Assembly (NCBI GenBank): GCA_008828725.1
Contig: MEHQ01002912.1
Location: forward strand, 231,667-295,666
Direction: 5' to 3'
DNA: 64,000 nucleotides
Origin: Saccharina japonica
Lineage: Eukaryota > Sar > Phaeophyceae > Laminariales > Laminariaceae
Part shown: positions 22,703 through 34,680 of the stretch, piece by piece
Layout: every line of letters begins with the position of its first letter
How positions within the stretch are numbered: position 1 is the stretch's first letter
Made by a program: the position numbers and the translations under genes
Notes under the pieces: generated by a model
Told to the model about the DNA's origin: nothing
Databases searched by the model: none
Seen by the model: only the letters and a program-made list of their open reading frames with translations

Positions 22703-24612
22703 ATTAAAATATCGTTCTTGATTTAGTTTGTATTTTGTTTCGGGGAGCGCTTGTCTTCTTTTTTTCGAGCAAAAACGGCTCGTATAAATACCTGTTGTTG
22801 TTTTTCGTCACCTCTTGTTGGAGGCCCCAGGTGTGTGTGGGCCTTCAAGTCGGGGGGAGCCAGTCGAGTGTTTTTTTTTTCTTCATTTTGTGTTCGTGTT
22901 TTCGTGCAGCACGTCGGGGTTTTTTTTTGCGAGTTGTTTTAGGGTGAGCGGCGCGGCGTTTGCTTTGCTTTTGCCGGGAGGGCGCATGGCGGAACCTAAG
23001 TCAAGCGTATGTATTGTAAATGACAGGCGGGTGCTGTGAATGTGTCTATTAATAGTGTGCTGTCGGGAGATCCTCGGGAGCGCTAGCTATTACCATTATA
23101 CTGCTGGCACAGCAGTAGTTCCACTTGAAATGGCGCAAGAATAGTTCGAATTTTGCGAATTGGTGTTTTTTAGACAATAATGTTAACACAAGAAGCGCTG
23201 GTTTTTTTCGGGGGGGATCGGCCTCTGCTTGCCGTCGCTCTGGGAAAGGTGCAAGGTATTTTAGCTGCACTTCGGCGTTTCCTTGCCGCTCGCAGCTAGC
23301 ACCGGGGAGCTAGATGTTGCCAGGTTTCACCACGCGCTTCCTCGTCGATATCTGGTTGGTAGATAGGAAGGCGTACACATTGAGTTGCGTTGCTGCTGCA
23401 CGTTCTTCTGGTGGTGCACCACTCGTCAGCCCCTACGCGAGAACACGCGCACAGCGTGCTGTTGTGTCAGTGCCGATACATGATGTGTACCGCATGTTTT
23501 ATACATAATTGCCTGGTGTTGTTGTACATTGTTGCCGTCCGTCTTACGAGTTTCTTGGTCAGTTCGCCCTCAAACATTTGAGGGCAGCAAGCGAAGCGAG
23601 CGATTTGCTGGGACCTTCGCCGTAGTGGGCGTCAGACACCGCTGTGCGTGGAGGGCAGCGGAAACGTTTGCCAGTGGGCGCGAGGGGGGGAGGGGGAGGG
23701 TTCAGTTCTCGGTGGTTTGAAGAGGAAATAAATAATGTACATCGTTTTTTTTATGCTTGCTGTCGTGTTCTTTCTGCGCTGCACTCTACAACTAATAGCG
23801 AATACAATGCATAATTTCTTCTGGGTATTATGCCCGACACAGCGGCGGTATATAGGTACATCGCATCGATCGGAAGAAGAGAAGCGTCCTGACTAGCGCC
23901 GGTCGCGATAATATTCGCCCAGAGGCCAGATGTTTCAGTGTGAGGACAGGAGACAACTGTCAGTGTTATTTTTTGACGAGATTATTATATCGCGGATGAT
24001 CATCGCAACCCGCTATAATACTAAACGAAGCCTGCCTACGGAGCTAGGCTTTTGATTGGGTTTGATTTGATTTTTATCCTCGGGCGAATGGGAGAGGTGT
24101 TTGTTTTTGACTCTTCTTGTTGTAGACCCCAACGTTGCCTAGACGCTACTACTGCTAACAGTGATGCCTGTCAAGGTCTGCACCGAGGTAGTTATCGTGG
24201 GTACTCGTCAATATCTACTTACAGTAGTATTAATATTGTACGTATTCCCCCCGTGTTTTGTTCTCCTGTTTCCCCAGGAAGCGATGTAATACACGACGAC
24301 ACCATGATCTATCAATCATACCTCGGTCGCGTTTTTTTCTAAAATTATTATGTTCTTCCCGGCAAGGTATGCTATAGACGGAATACATAACTATTAATAG
24401 CACGCCCGACGTATCACGCAGCTGAGCTTGCAAAGTTGAGCTTCAACCACTCTATCGCGGTGACCGTACTCACAGCTGACGTACTTTGCATTTTTTTTAA
24501 AATAAAACAATCGAGATGCTCTGCAGACCGGTTTCAAGGAACGGTGTCGTCGTGGGAGTCGAGAGCCCTCGCCGGCGAAATCGAGCCCCGCTGCCACGGG
24601 ACCACGCACCTG
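22703..24612. other. ATG9 3' flank, no gene seen
   Basis: T-rich sequence follows the stop codon; no clear polyadenylation signal stands out. AT-rich after about 23.7 kb. It contains two copies of the palindrome CTATTAATAG (23046, 24391). Frames here show no domains. Confidence 0.5.
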
Positions 24613-25323
24613 TACGAGCTGGGCCAGCCAAGAAACTTACAAAGCTTCCTAAAGTAGTATCTCGTGAACCACTGCGAATTAGGCTACAAAACTTTGAAGC
24701 GCCAACCCTGACATACCAGTGCTTGTGCAAAAAAAAAATGTATCTTAAAAATTATATACATATTTTTTTCTCGACTCGATCTCGCCGAGATATCCGCGAA
24801 AACTCGAAAACAACATTTTTTTCATTATAATTTGGTTTAAAAAAAATAATTTTCGATCAACATGAAATTTGGTGGGGACAATGCTGAAGACACAAGGAGA
24901 AGATCGATGTAAGTCTCGTTGCCCAATTCGCCACCCATCAAGAGATATGACCAAAACTCGATTCCATATATAAGTCAAGTAATTACGGAAAAGATGGTAT
25001 TTCCGTCATGCCCCGACCAATTTCGAGAGTTTTACTCTGAAATTTTAACCACGTCTTTGAACCGTGCGTGCGAAAATACCTGCCGCCTGCCCTCTTTGAT
25101 TTTTTTTTTTCAAGTAGTTTTGATCGCTTTTGCAATTTTTTCGATTTTTGGATCGTCGTATCTCTCTCGAGGGGGAAAAAAAAAAAAAAGGGCAGGCGGC
25201 AAGTGTGTTGATTAGTTCATGATCTACACTAATTGTGTCCAAATTCCAGGTCCAAATTCGTTAAATTGGTCGGGGCATGGCCAATCTGCTTTAAAAACAT
25301 TTTTTTGGCTGGCCCAGCTCGTA
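24613..25323. mobile_element. Nested foldback element, about 710 bp
   Basis: The ends are exact 19-bp inverted repeats (TACGAGCTGGGCCAGCCAA at 24613-24631, reversed at 25305-25323), with weaker similarity further in. Two more inverted pairs are nested inside: CATGCCCCGACCAATTT (25007-25023 and 25263-25279) and TGCCGCCTGCCC (25081-25092 and 25190-25201). The interior is AT-rich. No transposase is seen. Confidence 0.7.
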
Positions 25324-26789
25324 GCAACAACAGTATACTACATACATACATACCAGGTACCAGGTATATACAATAATACTATGTAAGTACGTCGTGCTCG
25401 GCTACGCTCGCGCAAGGGAAGGGGCAGAAGAGGCCCATGATGTGCAAGTAAAAGCACCGACTTGAAAATGCCAAGAGGTTCATGGTGCCCAGCGAAGAAA
25501 CGGCGGACTTGATATGCATGCAAAACACGTTCGGAATGCACATTACAGTAGCTCCATGCTCCAGGACAACAAAGAAGCTGTATGTTCGAAAGAGAAAGCA
25601 CGGCACAACACGGCTCACGGCGCTGCGCTGCCTGCTGTGTGTGGTGGGTGTGACTTATGCCTTCTTCGTGAGTATGTGTGGTAGTACAACAACAACGAAC
25701 GGTGGTATATTGTATTGCGTACTTTGTATGTATGAAAGAGAAAGCACAGCACGGTCGTCAAGTTGTGAAGTACGAAAAACAGAAAATCAACAAAACTGAG
25801 AAAGACGTATAAATTTGTACGTACGTACATACGAGTACTCGTACTCGTACTCGAACAAAACAGCAGGAGCGAAAAACAAAAAACGAAAAAAAAACGTCAG
25901 GAAAAAGTTGGACGTATTTATAATAAACGTATATAATTTAATGTTGAGTCCACCGTAAAGCACGCAGGATAAATAATTTAAATTCCGGGCCGGCCTCAGT
26001 ATCGGAATCTCGGCACCTCGATTCTCGAGGTTTTTTATTTTTTATTTTTTCGAGCGCTCTCTTCGAGGATCGGCTCCGACGCCCCTCGCCCTTCGTTCCC
26101 CCCGCTTGCCTCGCCGCGAACGCGTGCGGGGGCAGAGAGAGAGAAGCGAGAAGTAGGCACAATCTTGGATTTTGGGTGGCATGTCGAGCATTTCTTTGAA
26201 TTTTGACAGGGGGGGGGGGGTAGTCACAAACACGAAGGGGTGACTTTAAAAAAAAACTGGAGTCGTGTAATACAGGAGTCATATTTTGTCAGGACTGCAT
26301 CGTCTGCTCCGAAGAGTCGATGTCCATGCGTTGCTCGCAGTCCATCCTCGAGTGAGTGTTTACGGTAGGTGCACTCTATACATTTCACAGTGTTGCTGTG
26401 GCGAGAGGGTCGGCATTAACGTCCCTCGCCCTTTGTACTCTCCGTTGAATCCCATCCCCCGTGAACCGTCAACGTGAGTGGGATGATGCCAAGCGTTTTT
26501 TCGTTCAATTCGCCGCTCTCAAAATGACAGGTCGCTGCAAAATAAACGATATTGGCATCTGACTTTGTCGCAAAGATTCGGATTTTATCTGTGAAAAATG
26601 GGAGGTACATTCAGAACTCCACCCAGTAATAGTCGTAGCAGCAAGAGGAGAATGCACACGCCAGTTGTTTCCTCGGATGAATTGTTCCTTTTTCACTTTA
26701 TGTCGTTCTTCTCCTCTATTCACATATCCCATTTTGCACACTGCTGTTGATGTACAGTATTTATAGTACAAACAAGCGAACACATTCCG
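25324..26789. other. Intergenic, no gene seen
   Basis: Includes TACCAGGTAC words at 25350-25370 and TACGTACGTACATACGAGTA repeats near 25815-25850. A GC-rich patch at 25985-26150 encodes nothing recognisable. Confidence 0.5.
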
Positions 26790-27352
26790 TGCACCTAGCT
26801 GGGTGGAAAACATTGTACACCCAGATTTTTATTATACAGGTTTTAATGTGTACTCGTAGTGCACCAAAAACCCTGATCCCACGACCGATACGTAGGATGA
26901 CTGTTCGACAGTTTGCGCTTCGCGGTCTCGATTTACGGTTTGCGCTTCGCGCTCACATCCTCCGGCGGCTCCTGCGGAGGGCTGATTGTATATTTGAACC
27001 TTGTGGGTGGGAGCAGGGTGCTAAATGGAATCACATCCGGGTGGTATCAGGTTCGGGTGGGAGCAGAGTGCGAAGGGGGAACAGGTGTTTCACCCTACTC
27101 CCACCCCTCGGATCTGATCTCATCCGGATCTGATCCCATCTGGCACCCTGCTCCCACCCACGAGGTGTAGAATTACAATCAGCCCTCCGCAGGAGCCACC
27201 GGAGGCTGTGAGCGCGAAGCGCGAACCGTCCTCCCACGTATCGGTCGTGGGATCAGGGTTTTTGGTTCACTACGAGTACGCAGTAAAACCTACCACGTAT
27301 ATAATACGTAACAATCTGGGTGTACAATTCATTGCCACCCAACTGGGTGCAC
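26790..27352. mobile_element. 563-bp foldback element with arms of about 280 bp
   Basis: The element is almost entirely one diverged inverted repeat centred near 27070. Arms begin GTGCACCTAGCTGGGTGG / GTGCACCCAGTTGGGTGG and share TTGTACACCCAGATT, GTACTCGTAGTG, CCCTGATCCCACGACCGATA, GCGCTTCGCGCTCAC, CTCCTGCGGAGGGCTGATTG and GTGGGTGGGAGCAGGGTGC. No protein is encoded. Confidence 0.85.
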
Positions 27353-27739
27353 GCGAAAGTTTTACGAAAAACAAGGCACAACAACATCATCACAGCAGTA
27401 AAAATACACATTATGTACTACTTCTACTCTGAAAGCCACATGAAAAGGTCGCCATTTCACCGCATTTTGTTGTTGGATACCAGGTACAGCCTAAAATATA
27501 CCAGGTATTGGCTTTTTATTGTTGATTTGACAAATAAATATCCATTTTGTTTTATGACCCGGGAAATAACTAAAAAATAATGGGTTAAGAATTACCAACC
27601 AGGTCGTATTTGAACAAATATATTGAAGACACACGGATGGATATCGTACCAGTTGTACCCTCTAAATGCTACCTGGTATATATATGTAAATCGTGGTTTT
27701 GTTGTGCCGTTTTACACGTCGAAATACATATTAATAGTA

Positions 27740-27853
27740 TTACGGGGGAACATAGTAAATGGGACCTACGGTATACACGAACACCTTCATACGTGCCTAT
27801 TTTTACTACGTAACAATATTTGGTCATATTTACTACGGTATGATACTCCGTAA
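27740..27853. mobile_element. Short MITE, 114 bp
   Basis: The left end TTACGGGGGAACATAGTAAA, continuing TGGGACC, is inverted at the right end (GGTCATATTTACTACGG ... CCGTAA) with a few changes. It is the same family as 32267-32371. No coding capacity. Confidence 0.65.
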
Positions 27854-29033
27854 TAATATTAATATCCTCCAGACGACACGAGACCCCAACATATAAATAG
27901 CTGCGGTACGCCGTGGATCGCGAGGGCATTTCAACGGCGAGCTACGTAGGCCGCCGTTCTTCATACGTATGCCGATATTCTTGTTGGGGGACACCAGGCT
28001 GAAGGCCAAATGAAAACACGAAGATTGTACGAGTGCGAGTATACTGAACTACGCTACGACCTATTTCGTAAACGCATACTATAATAATATCGGTATGATT
28101 TGCCGCATATTAGCTGGGTACAAACTGCGAACTGGTGACACATGCACTAATAATATACTGCTGCTGCACGTACTGTGCTGTTGTATACCGCTAGGCTATT
28201 TATAGCAGCTGCAGCCCGAGCACGACATTTTTGTTTTGTTTTGCTGTACTTGTTTTGCGTTCATGCGCCGACTTCCAGCTAATGACAACGCGTTCAACGC
28301 CAGCAACGTGTGTTGTAACTACTCGTATGCTTGCTTTCTTTGTTGGCAACCTTTATCTCCTGATAATTTATGAATTCGGATGGAACCCTCGGCATTCCTT
28401 TCAACTTATTTTTTCGTTTATGCCCGGTGGAACAGTTCCAACTCCTTCCCTGCCCTACCCATGCGGAGCCCTTGTAATTAAATAAAATTAGTATAAATAC
28501 GTCAGCTGTGAGTTCACCCGATTGAATAGTTGCTACTCAACTTTGCGAGCTGCGTAGAATGTTTGTTCTATGTGTTATTTCTAGTGTTCTTGTGGGATTC
28601 GTGGCGTATTAGGTACCCTGGTAGTGTGGGATTTGCTCGTAACAAAGGTCTGATATTGTACTGAATTGTGTGATTCTTGTAACGGTATTATATCTACGTA
28701 GATTGCGGCGGGATTTGTGTTTCCCCGAGGGGTTGCACAAAAGTATATTTGGGTTCCTTTTTAGGGTCCCGGGGAGAAAGAGGATGCGTGGCCCTCTCTC
28801 CCACAACAATAATTGATACCTGGTTTCTACTTCTTCTACTACCCGCCTCACGGCGCCGCGTCAGCCCCGCCACCGCTCTTCGTGAGCAAGGCTGTGCCAA
28901 GCACCCGGTGCACGAGTTGTCCCCTTAGGTAGTTACTACTCGATTTTATAATAAGCCGTTCGCGCGTGTTTTTTGTTTATTCCTCGTTAAGGATATAGTT
29001 CAGTGACTCCCCTGGATACTACCCGGGTCAGGG
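27854..29033. other. Intergenic, no gene seen
   Basis: AT-rich. A frame at 28231-28485 (+, 84 codons) has a hydrophobic middle but no neighbours, splice links or homology I recognise. Confidence 0.5.
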
Positions 29034-29866
29034 CGTGTCTTAACTTCACTTCGCGGGCATTGGAACGGAACGAACGTGAAATTATTTGCCTGAAAAAGTG
29101 GTGCTGATTGGATATCGAGAAACAAAAACACCGAACAGATTCCAAGCGTTCCAAGCTGTCCGTAAATTTGTAAAGAGGAAGCGTATGTGTCAAAACAGTA
29201 ATCCTTGTTCAGCAGAACCGAACGGCCCACTTGGAACGAGATTTACGGCAGTTGATTGGTGCTGGAATGTTGCAACTGGTTGCGACATTTGCTGGGAGGC
29301 CCACGAGGGCATGAGGCAACTGAGATGACATGGGAGCACGCGATGGAGCACGTGCAGACGCCACAGGTCTCGCCTGCGGTAGGAGCCACGCGATAGGGCC
29401 ATGGCCTGTACAGAAGGCTCACGAGGGAAAATTTCGGGTGGCGAACGAGACTGTGGCGATAGATATCTAGCAAAAACGCTGGACCGATGTTCACAGAAGC
29501 ACCAGGATACCTCGTCGAGCCGCGACGGCGATATCTAACTTCTAGATTTGGCCCGAGGGTGCCACTTGGACGGCTAGCACTGCTTGGTCTGAGGCATGCC
29601 AGGCGCTCTATTTGCGTGTGAAGCTATCCTTTGTACCAGGAGCACTCGCTGCCTACGTGACGGTACCCCTGTCCTAGAGTCCAGCTGCACAGTCCCGAGG
29701 CAAATTTCATGGGTTACTTTCTGTTGCGGCCTGTTCGAGGATCGGGTGCCTAAAAATTCGATCGGACACAATCCGCAAAAACAGCATGGAATGGAACGAA
29801 CGAACGCGAATAGTCTCGTTCCGTTCCAGCCATTCCAAGCTATCGAATGGAGTTAAGACACGGCCT
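29034..29866. repeat. Imperfect inverted ends, possible old foldback
   Basis: GTGTCTTAACTTCA followed by TGGAACGGAACGA at the left is found inverted near 29805-29866, with gaps. The right end is itself partly palindromic (GGAATGGAACGAACG ... CGTTCCGTTCC). The middle holds no recognisable gene. Confidence 0.35.
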
Positions 29867-30605
29867 CAGCAGGACCATGTAACAAGGTTATCCCATAATT
29901 TTATTTAATCATGAAAATTTGATTTTGAATCCCGTCGGGTCGATTGCGCCGCATAAACCAAAACAAAATTGAGACGTCTTTCGCGTTCTGTCAGCCTCGA
30001 TGCTCCCCGCCCCTCCGCGATCACGTCGCCATCGATTCGGTCCGGGTCGAGCTCTACTGCCTCTCTGCCCCAGTGAGCCCCGTGGCCCGCCTCGCAAGAA
30101 GCCCGGTGCTCACCGTGGCCCTCGTTCGCCCGTTTCATCATGAGGTGTTCAAATTGCCTGGTTGTCTCTCTGAAAATAATATGTGTTCCGATAAATAAGC
30201 AACGCTTAAATGTTATTTTACACTGGTAAACGAAAATTATAATTTCGGACATAATGGATTGATACAGCAAGAAGCAACGTAGACAAAGGCCCTTCATGCT
30301 TCCCTCGTGTCTCGGTGGACACGCCACGCCTAGCCACGAAAAAGGCGACCGAGCTCCTTTTGACTCCCCCTCTACTGGCCAGCGCCCTCCCATACCCGCG
30401 ATGGCGCCGGGATCGCCCGCGCTGTGCCGTGCTCTCTGGGCTCACGCGCACGAACCCAAAACTGAAAGAGGAAGAAGCTTCTCGCCAACTAAAGTATGTA
30501 TGTAGGGAACAAAGAGAGCTGAGCAAGTATTGAAAGGAGGCGGTGTCGAAGTGGGAGCTCTGAGAGGCCAGGGGTGGGCAATCCCTGAAAGAGATATTAG
30601 TAAGT
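29867..30605. other. Intergenic with a possible coding relic
   Basis: On the minus strand a frame at 30393-29905 (162 codons) has a GC-rich, protein-like second half (e.g. REAVELDPDRIDGDVIAEGR) standing out from AT-rich surroundings. No domain is recognised. It could be the remnant of a gene or transposon. Confidence 0.3.
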
Positions 30606-30618
30606 ACAAGGATCGGAC

Positions 30619-30640
30619 GGGGCCGCCTATCGGCGGCCCC
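30619..30640. repeat. Strong GC hairpin at the duplication edge
   Basis: GGGGCCGCC, loop TATC, GGCGGCCCC: a perfect 9-bp stem 13 bp inside the shared boundary. In copy 2 it is an 8-bp stem (61599-61618). The position near an element end recalls the subterminal hairpin of Helitron-like elements, but no CTRR terminus follows. Confidence 0.8.
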
Positions 30641-32266
30641 GCCCTCCATAAAAGTTGGAGAGTGAAGATAAAAGAGTAAATCGAGAAGTGATGGCGGTAC
30701 TAAGAGGTGGAGGTTTCCGCAGGGAATGAAGTAAAATTTGAAAAGTGGAAACGCAATGTGTATGAGTGTGAAGGTGACAATTTAAAAAGCGCGAACGCAT
30801 TGTGTATAAGTGTGACGGTGACGAAACATCAATTCCCAAAGGACAGAGGAAAAATATAACGGCGAGGGAAAAAGCACCTTGCGTGAAAGGGTTTGACAGC
30901 GCTTTGGTCCGTGGCCGTGACATTGCCGTCCGGGAGGGGAAGAAATCCCATTGGACGTGCGCATATAGAGCCAAAAATGAAGTTGCCAAACTCCGCGTAG
31001 CACCGGTCACGACGGTCGCTCGCCTCAGAGTATTAACCACGGCGCTCCTCGCGCTGCAACACTACTCCCAAAGAATATGCATAACATGCTGAAAAAGAGT
31101 CATAGCCCTTCTGACGGTACGCATGTTGGCCGAGCAGATGAATGCAGTCAGACCAAACCCCAACCGAAGCGCTTATTTTGACCATGCACTACGTAGAAAG
31201 CTATCCTTTCCTCATCAAAGTTTAGAGAAGAACCCTTTTCGGCGAGCTACTACAACAGTATCGTATATGTAAAACCTACTCTGTTTGAAACATTCATACA
31301 AAGAACCGGTGGAAAGAACAAAAAAATGCCCCGTGAAATACAAACAAAAAAAAGGGAAAATCGGCCGATCGGCTTAACTCGGAAAGAAGATTTGTCCGAT
31401 CGGCTAGTCCCTGAATACTTGTTTCCTTCGTCAACCATTCCCCTTCCAGAACCCAACCCCAAAACTACCCTGCTCGGAAATGTAAGGACCGTTTGGGTGC
31501 TAATATGATCACCAAAACCATCTTAAAATTTCGGATAGGGAGGTGGCATTGATGCCGACTGCTGCTGCTGCTGCTTCTGCTGCTGCGGTGCTCTTGTTTG
31601 GTTTTTGAAGGAAAACGTGATGGCCTAGAGGAAGTAGAGGGTGCTCCTGCTGCTGCTGGCAAGCGCCAGGGCTCAGGGTCCACGGAGACGAAGCTACTGC
31701 TCTGCTGCTGGCATGATTGTAGTCGGGTGCTGGTTCTGCTGTGGTCTGGGTACACGCAGGCACGGTAAACCTGTGCCTGTGGCATCCTGGGGAGAGGAGG
31801 GTACAACACGTAGAGGGACACAAACAGCATAGACAGGCTGCGTCGCCCCCTGGCATTCTACCCTCTCACGGCGATAGAGCGCACGCTCCTACGCAACTAG
31901 CTACACACTACAGCGAGGGTACACCACCACACCAGCATGGTCAAGGAGCTGCACAGCAAGCGTCTCTCTCTATCTCGCACGCGCACCTCTCTCTCCTCTG
32001 CTCTCAGCGGCTCAGATCCTATACCTGGGGAACATTGTTTAGGGCATTAAATTATCGGCATGTTTTCCTAGGGGAGAGCTCGCTTCACTTCGTTTAAGAG
32101 TTTGTTTTGAGTTCTTCGTGTGGCAATACACCCCTGTCCGGAAACTTAAGCACCGTTCGTTGATCAATGTGACTACCAACACTGTCTTACATCTCCGGAC
32201 GAAGTGGTACTGCTGCTACCACTCACTCTGTCCGGAAAAATAAAGAATGTTTGTGCTTTAATATTA

Positions 32267-32371
32267 TTACGGGGGACCATAGTAAATGGGACCAAATATT
32301 GTTAGTAAAAACAGGGAAATATATAGGATTTTGTGTGTACCGTAGGTCCTATTTACTATGGTCCTTCGTAA
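32267..32371. mobile_element. Short MITE inside the long duplication
   Basis: Ends TTACGGGGGACCATAGTAAA and TTACGAAGGACCATAGTAAA (inverted) enclose about 50 bp. The same MITE is present at 63247-63351 in the second duplication copy, so it inserted before the duplication. Confidence 0.75.
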
Positions 32372-33021
32372 ATAGTATCAAAGCTGTTTTACATTTCCGG
32401 GCAGGATGGTACCATGTATTCTACAGCAGTACTGCTGCTGTTTGAAATTTGAACAGAAACGCGTCCCACGACTGCAAGCACAGGGTTTGTTCGCTGTTGC
32501 AAGCAAGGGCCAGACCTTGGATACCCAAAGACCAAGCTACTGCTGCTAGTACTGTAGTGTGGCGCTGGTGTTGCTATGGTTTCGCTGCGCGCACGCACTC
32601 AAAACGTGTGCCTCTGGCCTCTGGGCGGATGAGAGTACGCAGACGCACAGCAGGCTGCGCATTCTGCTCAGGCCCCGTCTTTCTACTTTCTGACACGGAC
32701 AGAGCGTCGACTCCGAGACACACAGCAAGCACATAACTGTAGGGGGGAGACACCGCCACACCACCATGGTGTTTGGGCTGCCCTCTGCGGCGTCGATTGT
32801 CTGCGCTTGCTGTGCCAACAAGGGGTCTCTTCTTGCTCCGCGCGCGCGCCACCTCCGGCTCGTCCGACAAAGGCGGCGCGACCGTGCAGCCTATCACCGA
32901 CGTTTGTCCCAACAAAATCCCTACAAAACTCGACTCTCATTGGTTCAAGTTTGAGGAACCTTCCTGGGATTCCTGGGATTTCAGTCTTTTATCAAATGAA
33001 ATATTTTTACGCCCAACAAAT

Positions 33022-33920
33022 CCCAACAAAACTTGCCTCAGGTATGGGCGCTGTTCTGTCCTCTCAGCAAGATGTGGTATATGGTACGCGGGGGGTTTCA
33101 ACTTTTTTGCGATTGTCCGCCAAGCCGGGGAGAGAGCGAGCCGTCCCCGGGAGGGCTTCGTAAGCCCCCCGCTCGCCGAGTTCGACGCAGGCGCCCGCTC
33201 GTTCGCCGGAGACACCGAGGGCTGATGTGTGGGAAGGGCGTGGCACGCTCGCGCGGCGGTCGCCGGCTCGGCGGCGGACGGTAGACCAAGCTTTGTGAAG
33301 TGTACCGGATTCAGAGTAGGGTCAATCGGCCCGCTTCACGCTCAGCGCTCCAACGTAATACCATATTCTTATCATTGTCCGAGCTCAGTAAATCGTCAGT
33401 TCTCCACGCTCGGGCCATTTGCATATCTCAGGAAAACCTGACTTCTCGACGTCCGTGCCTCGCGGTCCGCATTCCTACCCCCCGCCGTAGTTGAGATTTT
33501 TTTCCGCCGCCGTGGTGAAATTTTTCAAGTTCTATTGAAACCGCTTCGCTCCGTATCCGGACTCTTACAGTGATGAGATTGTTTTCCCCCCGCCTCATGA
33601 ACTTTCGAAGTTTTTTTATCCAAGTTCGATTTATTTTCCCCCCGTCCGAAATTTTCTATCCAAGTTTTATTAATATGTTCATCCACTTTTATCATGGAGT
33701 TTGGGTGGGGATGGAAATTTAGCACCCCTCTACGTATATACGATACCAGTCATTTACTTGATACCAGGTATGGTATTGGGTACCACCCTACGTATGTATG
33801 CGTATATAGTAGTACGAGTATGTGCATGATGCTGCTATTAGTATATTATCACCTGAAGAAGACATTAATTAATCGGGTCAGCTTTTTCATTCTGAGTGAA
33901 TAATGCGAATAATGCCCTGC
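33022..33920. other. Intergenic, right flank of duplication copy 1
   Basis: The duplicated unit may continue here, but copy 2 ends at the window edge. A GC-rich stretch (33120-33300) is followed by AT-rich DNA. No gene is recognised. Confidence 0.45.
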
Positions 33921-34261
33921 ACGGTCGCCCCGGTGGGCTAGCAGGTAACCACGAAGCCTGTAAGCGTCAAGAAAGCGAGTTCGAGCCCCGCCGAGTGCAT
34001 GCTCTTAGGCACATTTTCTCGCAAAAAAATATCTTGACTACGTAGCAGAAAGCGCGAGAGCGTGAGTTAGCAAAGTTCGATGAAAGTCGACGAGCGTTGG
34101 GAAGGCTGAACCCTCTGCGCGATAAAAATGAAGGCAAGAACCGTAGTTGAGGAGGAGGGAGAGGAGCCTACTTTGTGACCCCGGATCTGAGTTACGACTA
34201 GGGAGGACGAGACGGAAGTACGAAGATAATAAATGAGATGGAAAAAAAAAAAAAAAAAAAA
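33921..34261 (+). mobile_element. tRNA-derived SINE candidate
   Basis: TGGGCTAGCAGG (33934-33945) fits the Pol III A box at 11 of 12 positions. GAGTTCGAGCCCC (33977-33989) fits the B box at normal tRNA spacing. The T-arm pairs at four of five positions, but the acceptor stem does not close, so it is not a functional tRNA. A run of 20 A (34242-34261) lies about 310 bp downstream, followed by a TAATAA microsatellite. No target-site duplication was confirmed. Confidence 0.45.
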
Positions 34262-34441
34262 TTGTCGGAAGGCAAATACTATTATTATAATAATAATAAT
34301 AGAGTAAAATATGATCAAATTATGTTGAGAAACATCAGAACAAACAAATCCAAGGTTTTATTCCACAATTGAACAAATAAAATGATTTATTTGAAAACCG
34401 GGTAGTCCTCAATTCACGACACTAGGAATACATACGTAGCG

Positions 34442-34680
34442 TTACGAAGCAAGTTGTCTAGCAATACACAGACAGGGTGCCAAGTAGCTCTGCACAAGTT
34501 TAGTGGTAAAGTGGCCGCAACAAATATTTCGAAAACAAATACTTGATATTCGCTTTTCCTTTTGCGGTGCGCTCTCCAGCGAACAAAGGTGGACGATGTT
34601 TGGGCACTCTCTCTCTGTATGTACCTTAGAAACGCGAATATCGATATTGAGCGAGCGAACCTGCAAGCTCAGGTCAACTT
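34442..34680 (-). CDS. Candidate 3'-terminal exon of the Pmp-repeat gene
   Basis: After the last repeat exon (donor GTGAGA at 34986-34981) a CAG acceptor lies at 34683-34681. Read in the phase 1 demanded by the array, the 239 nt give 78 residues and then TAA at 34444-34442. The peptide starts EVDLSLQVRSLNIDIRVSKV and is Cys-rich towards the end (CPNIVHLC, CFRNICCGHF, CLCIA). The phase fit and the in-frame stop support it, but I see no homology and no membrane anchor. Other repeat units or another last exon could exist. Confidence 0.38.

Larger units (their letters stand above)
30606..33021. repeat. Copy 1 of a near-identical >=2.4-kb duplication
   Basis: Matches 61585-64000 base for base apart from a handful of substitutions and one- or few-base indels. 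It begins ACAAGGATCGGAC next to a 9-bp-stem hairpin (30619-30640). Its right end cannot be placed because copy 2 is cut by the window edge. A frame that is open for 128 codons in copy 2 (62102-62488, + strand) is broken here by a one-base deletion near 31247. I recognise no transposase, helicase or reverse transcriptase. Confidence 0.95.

Noticed and set aside
33921..34000. Functional tRNA gene
   Set aside because: A and B boxes are good, but the acceptor stem pairs at only about four of seven positions and the anticodon arm is not convincing.
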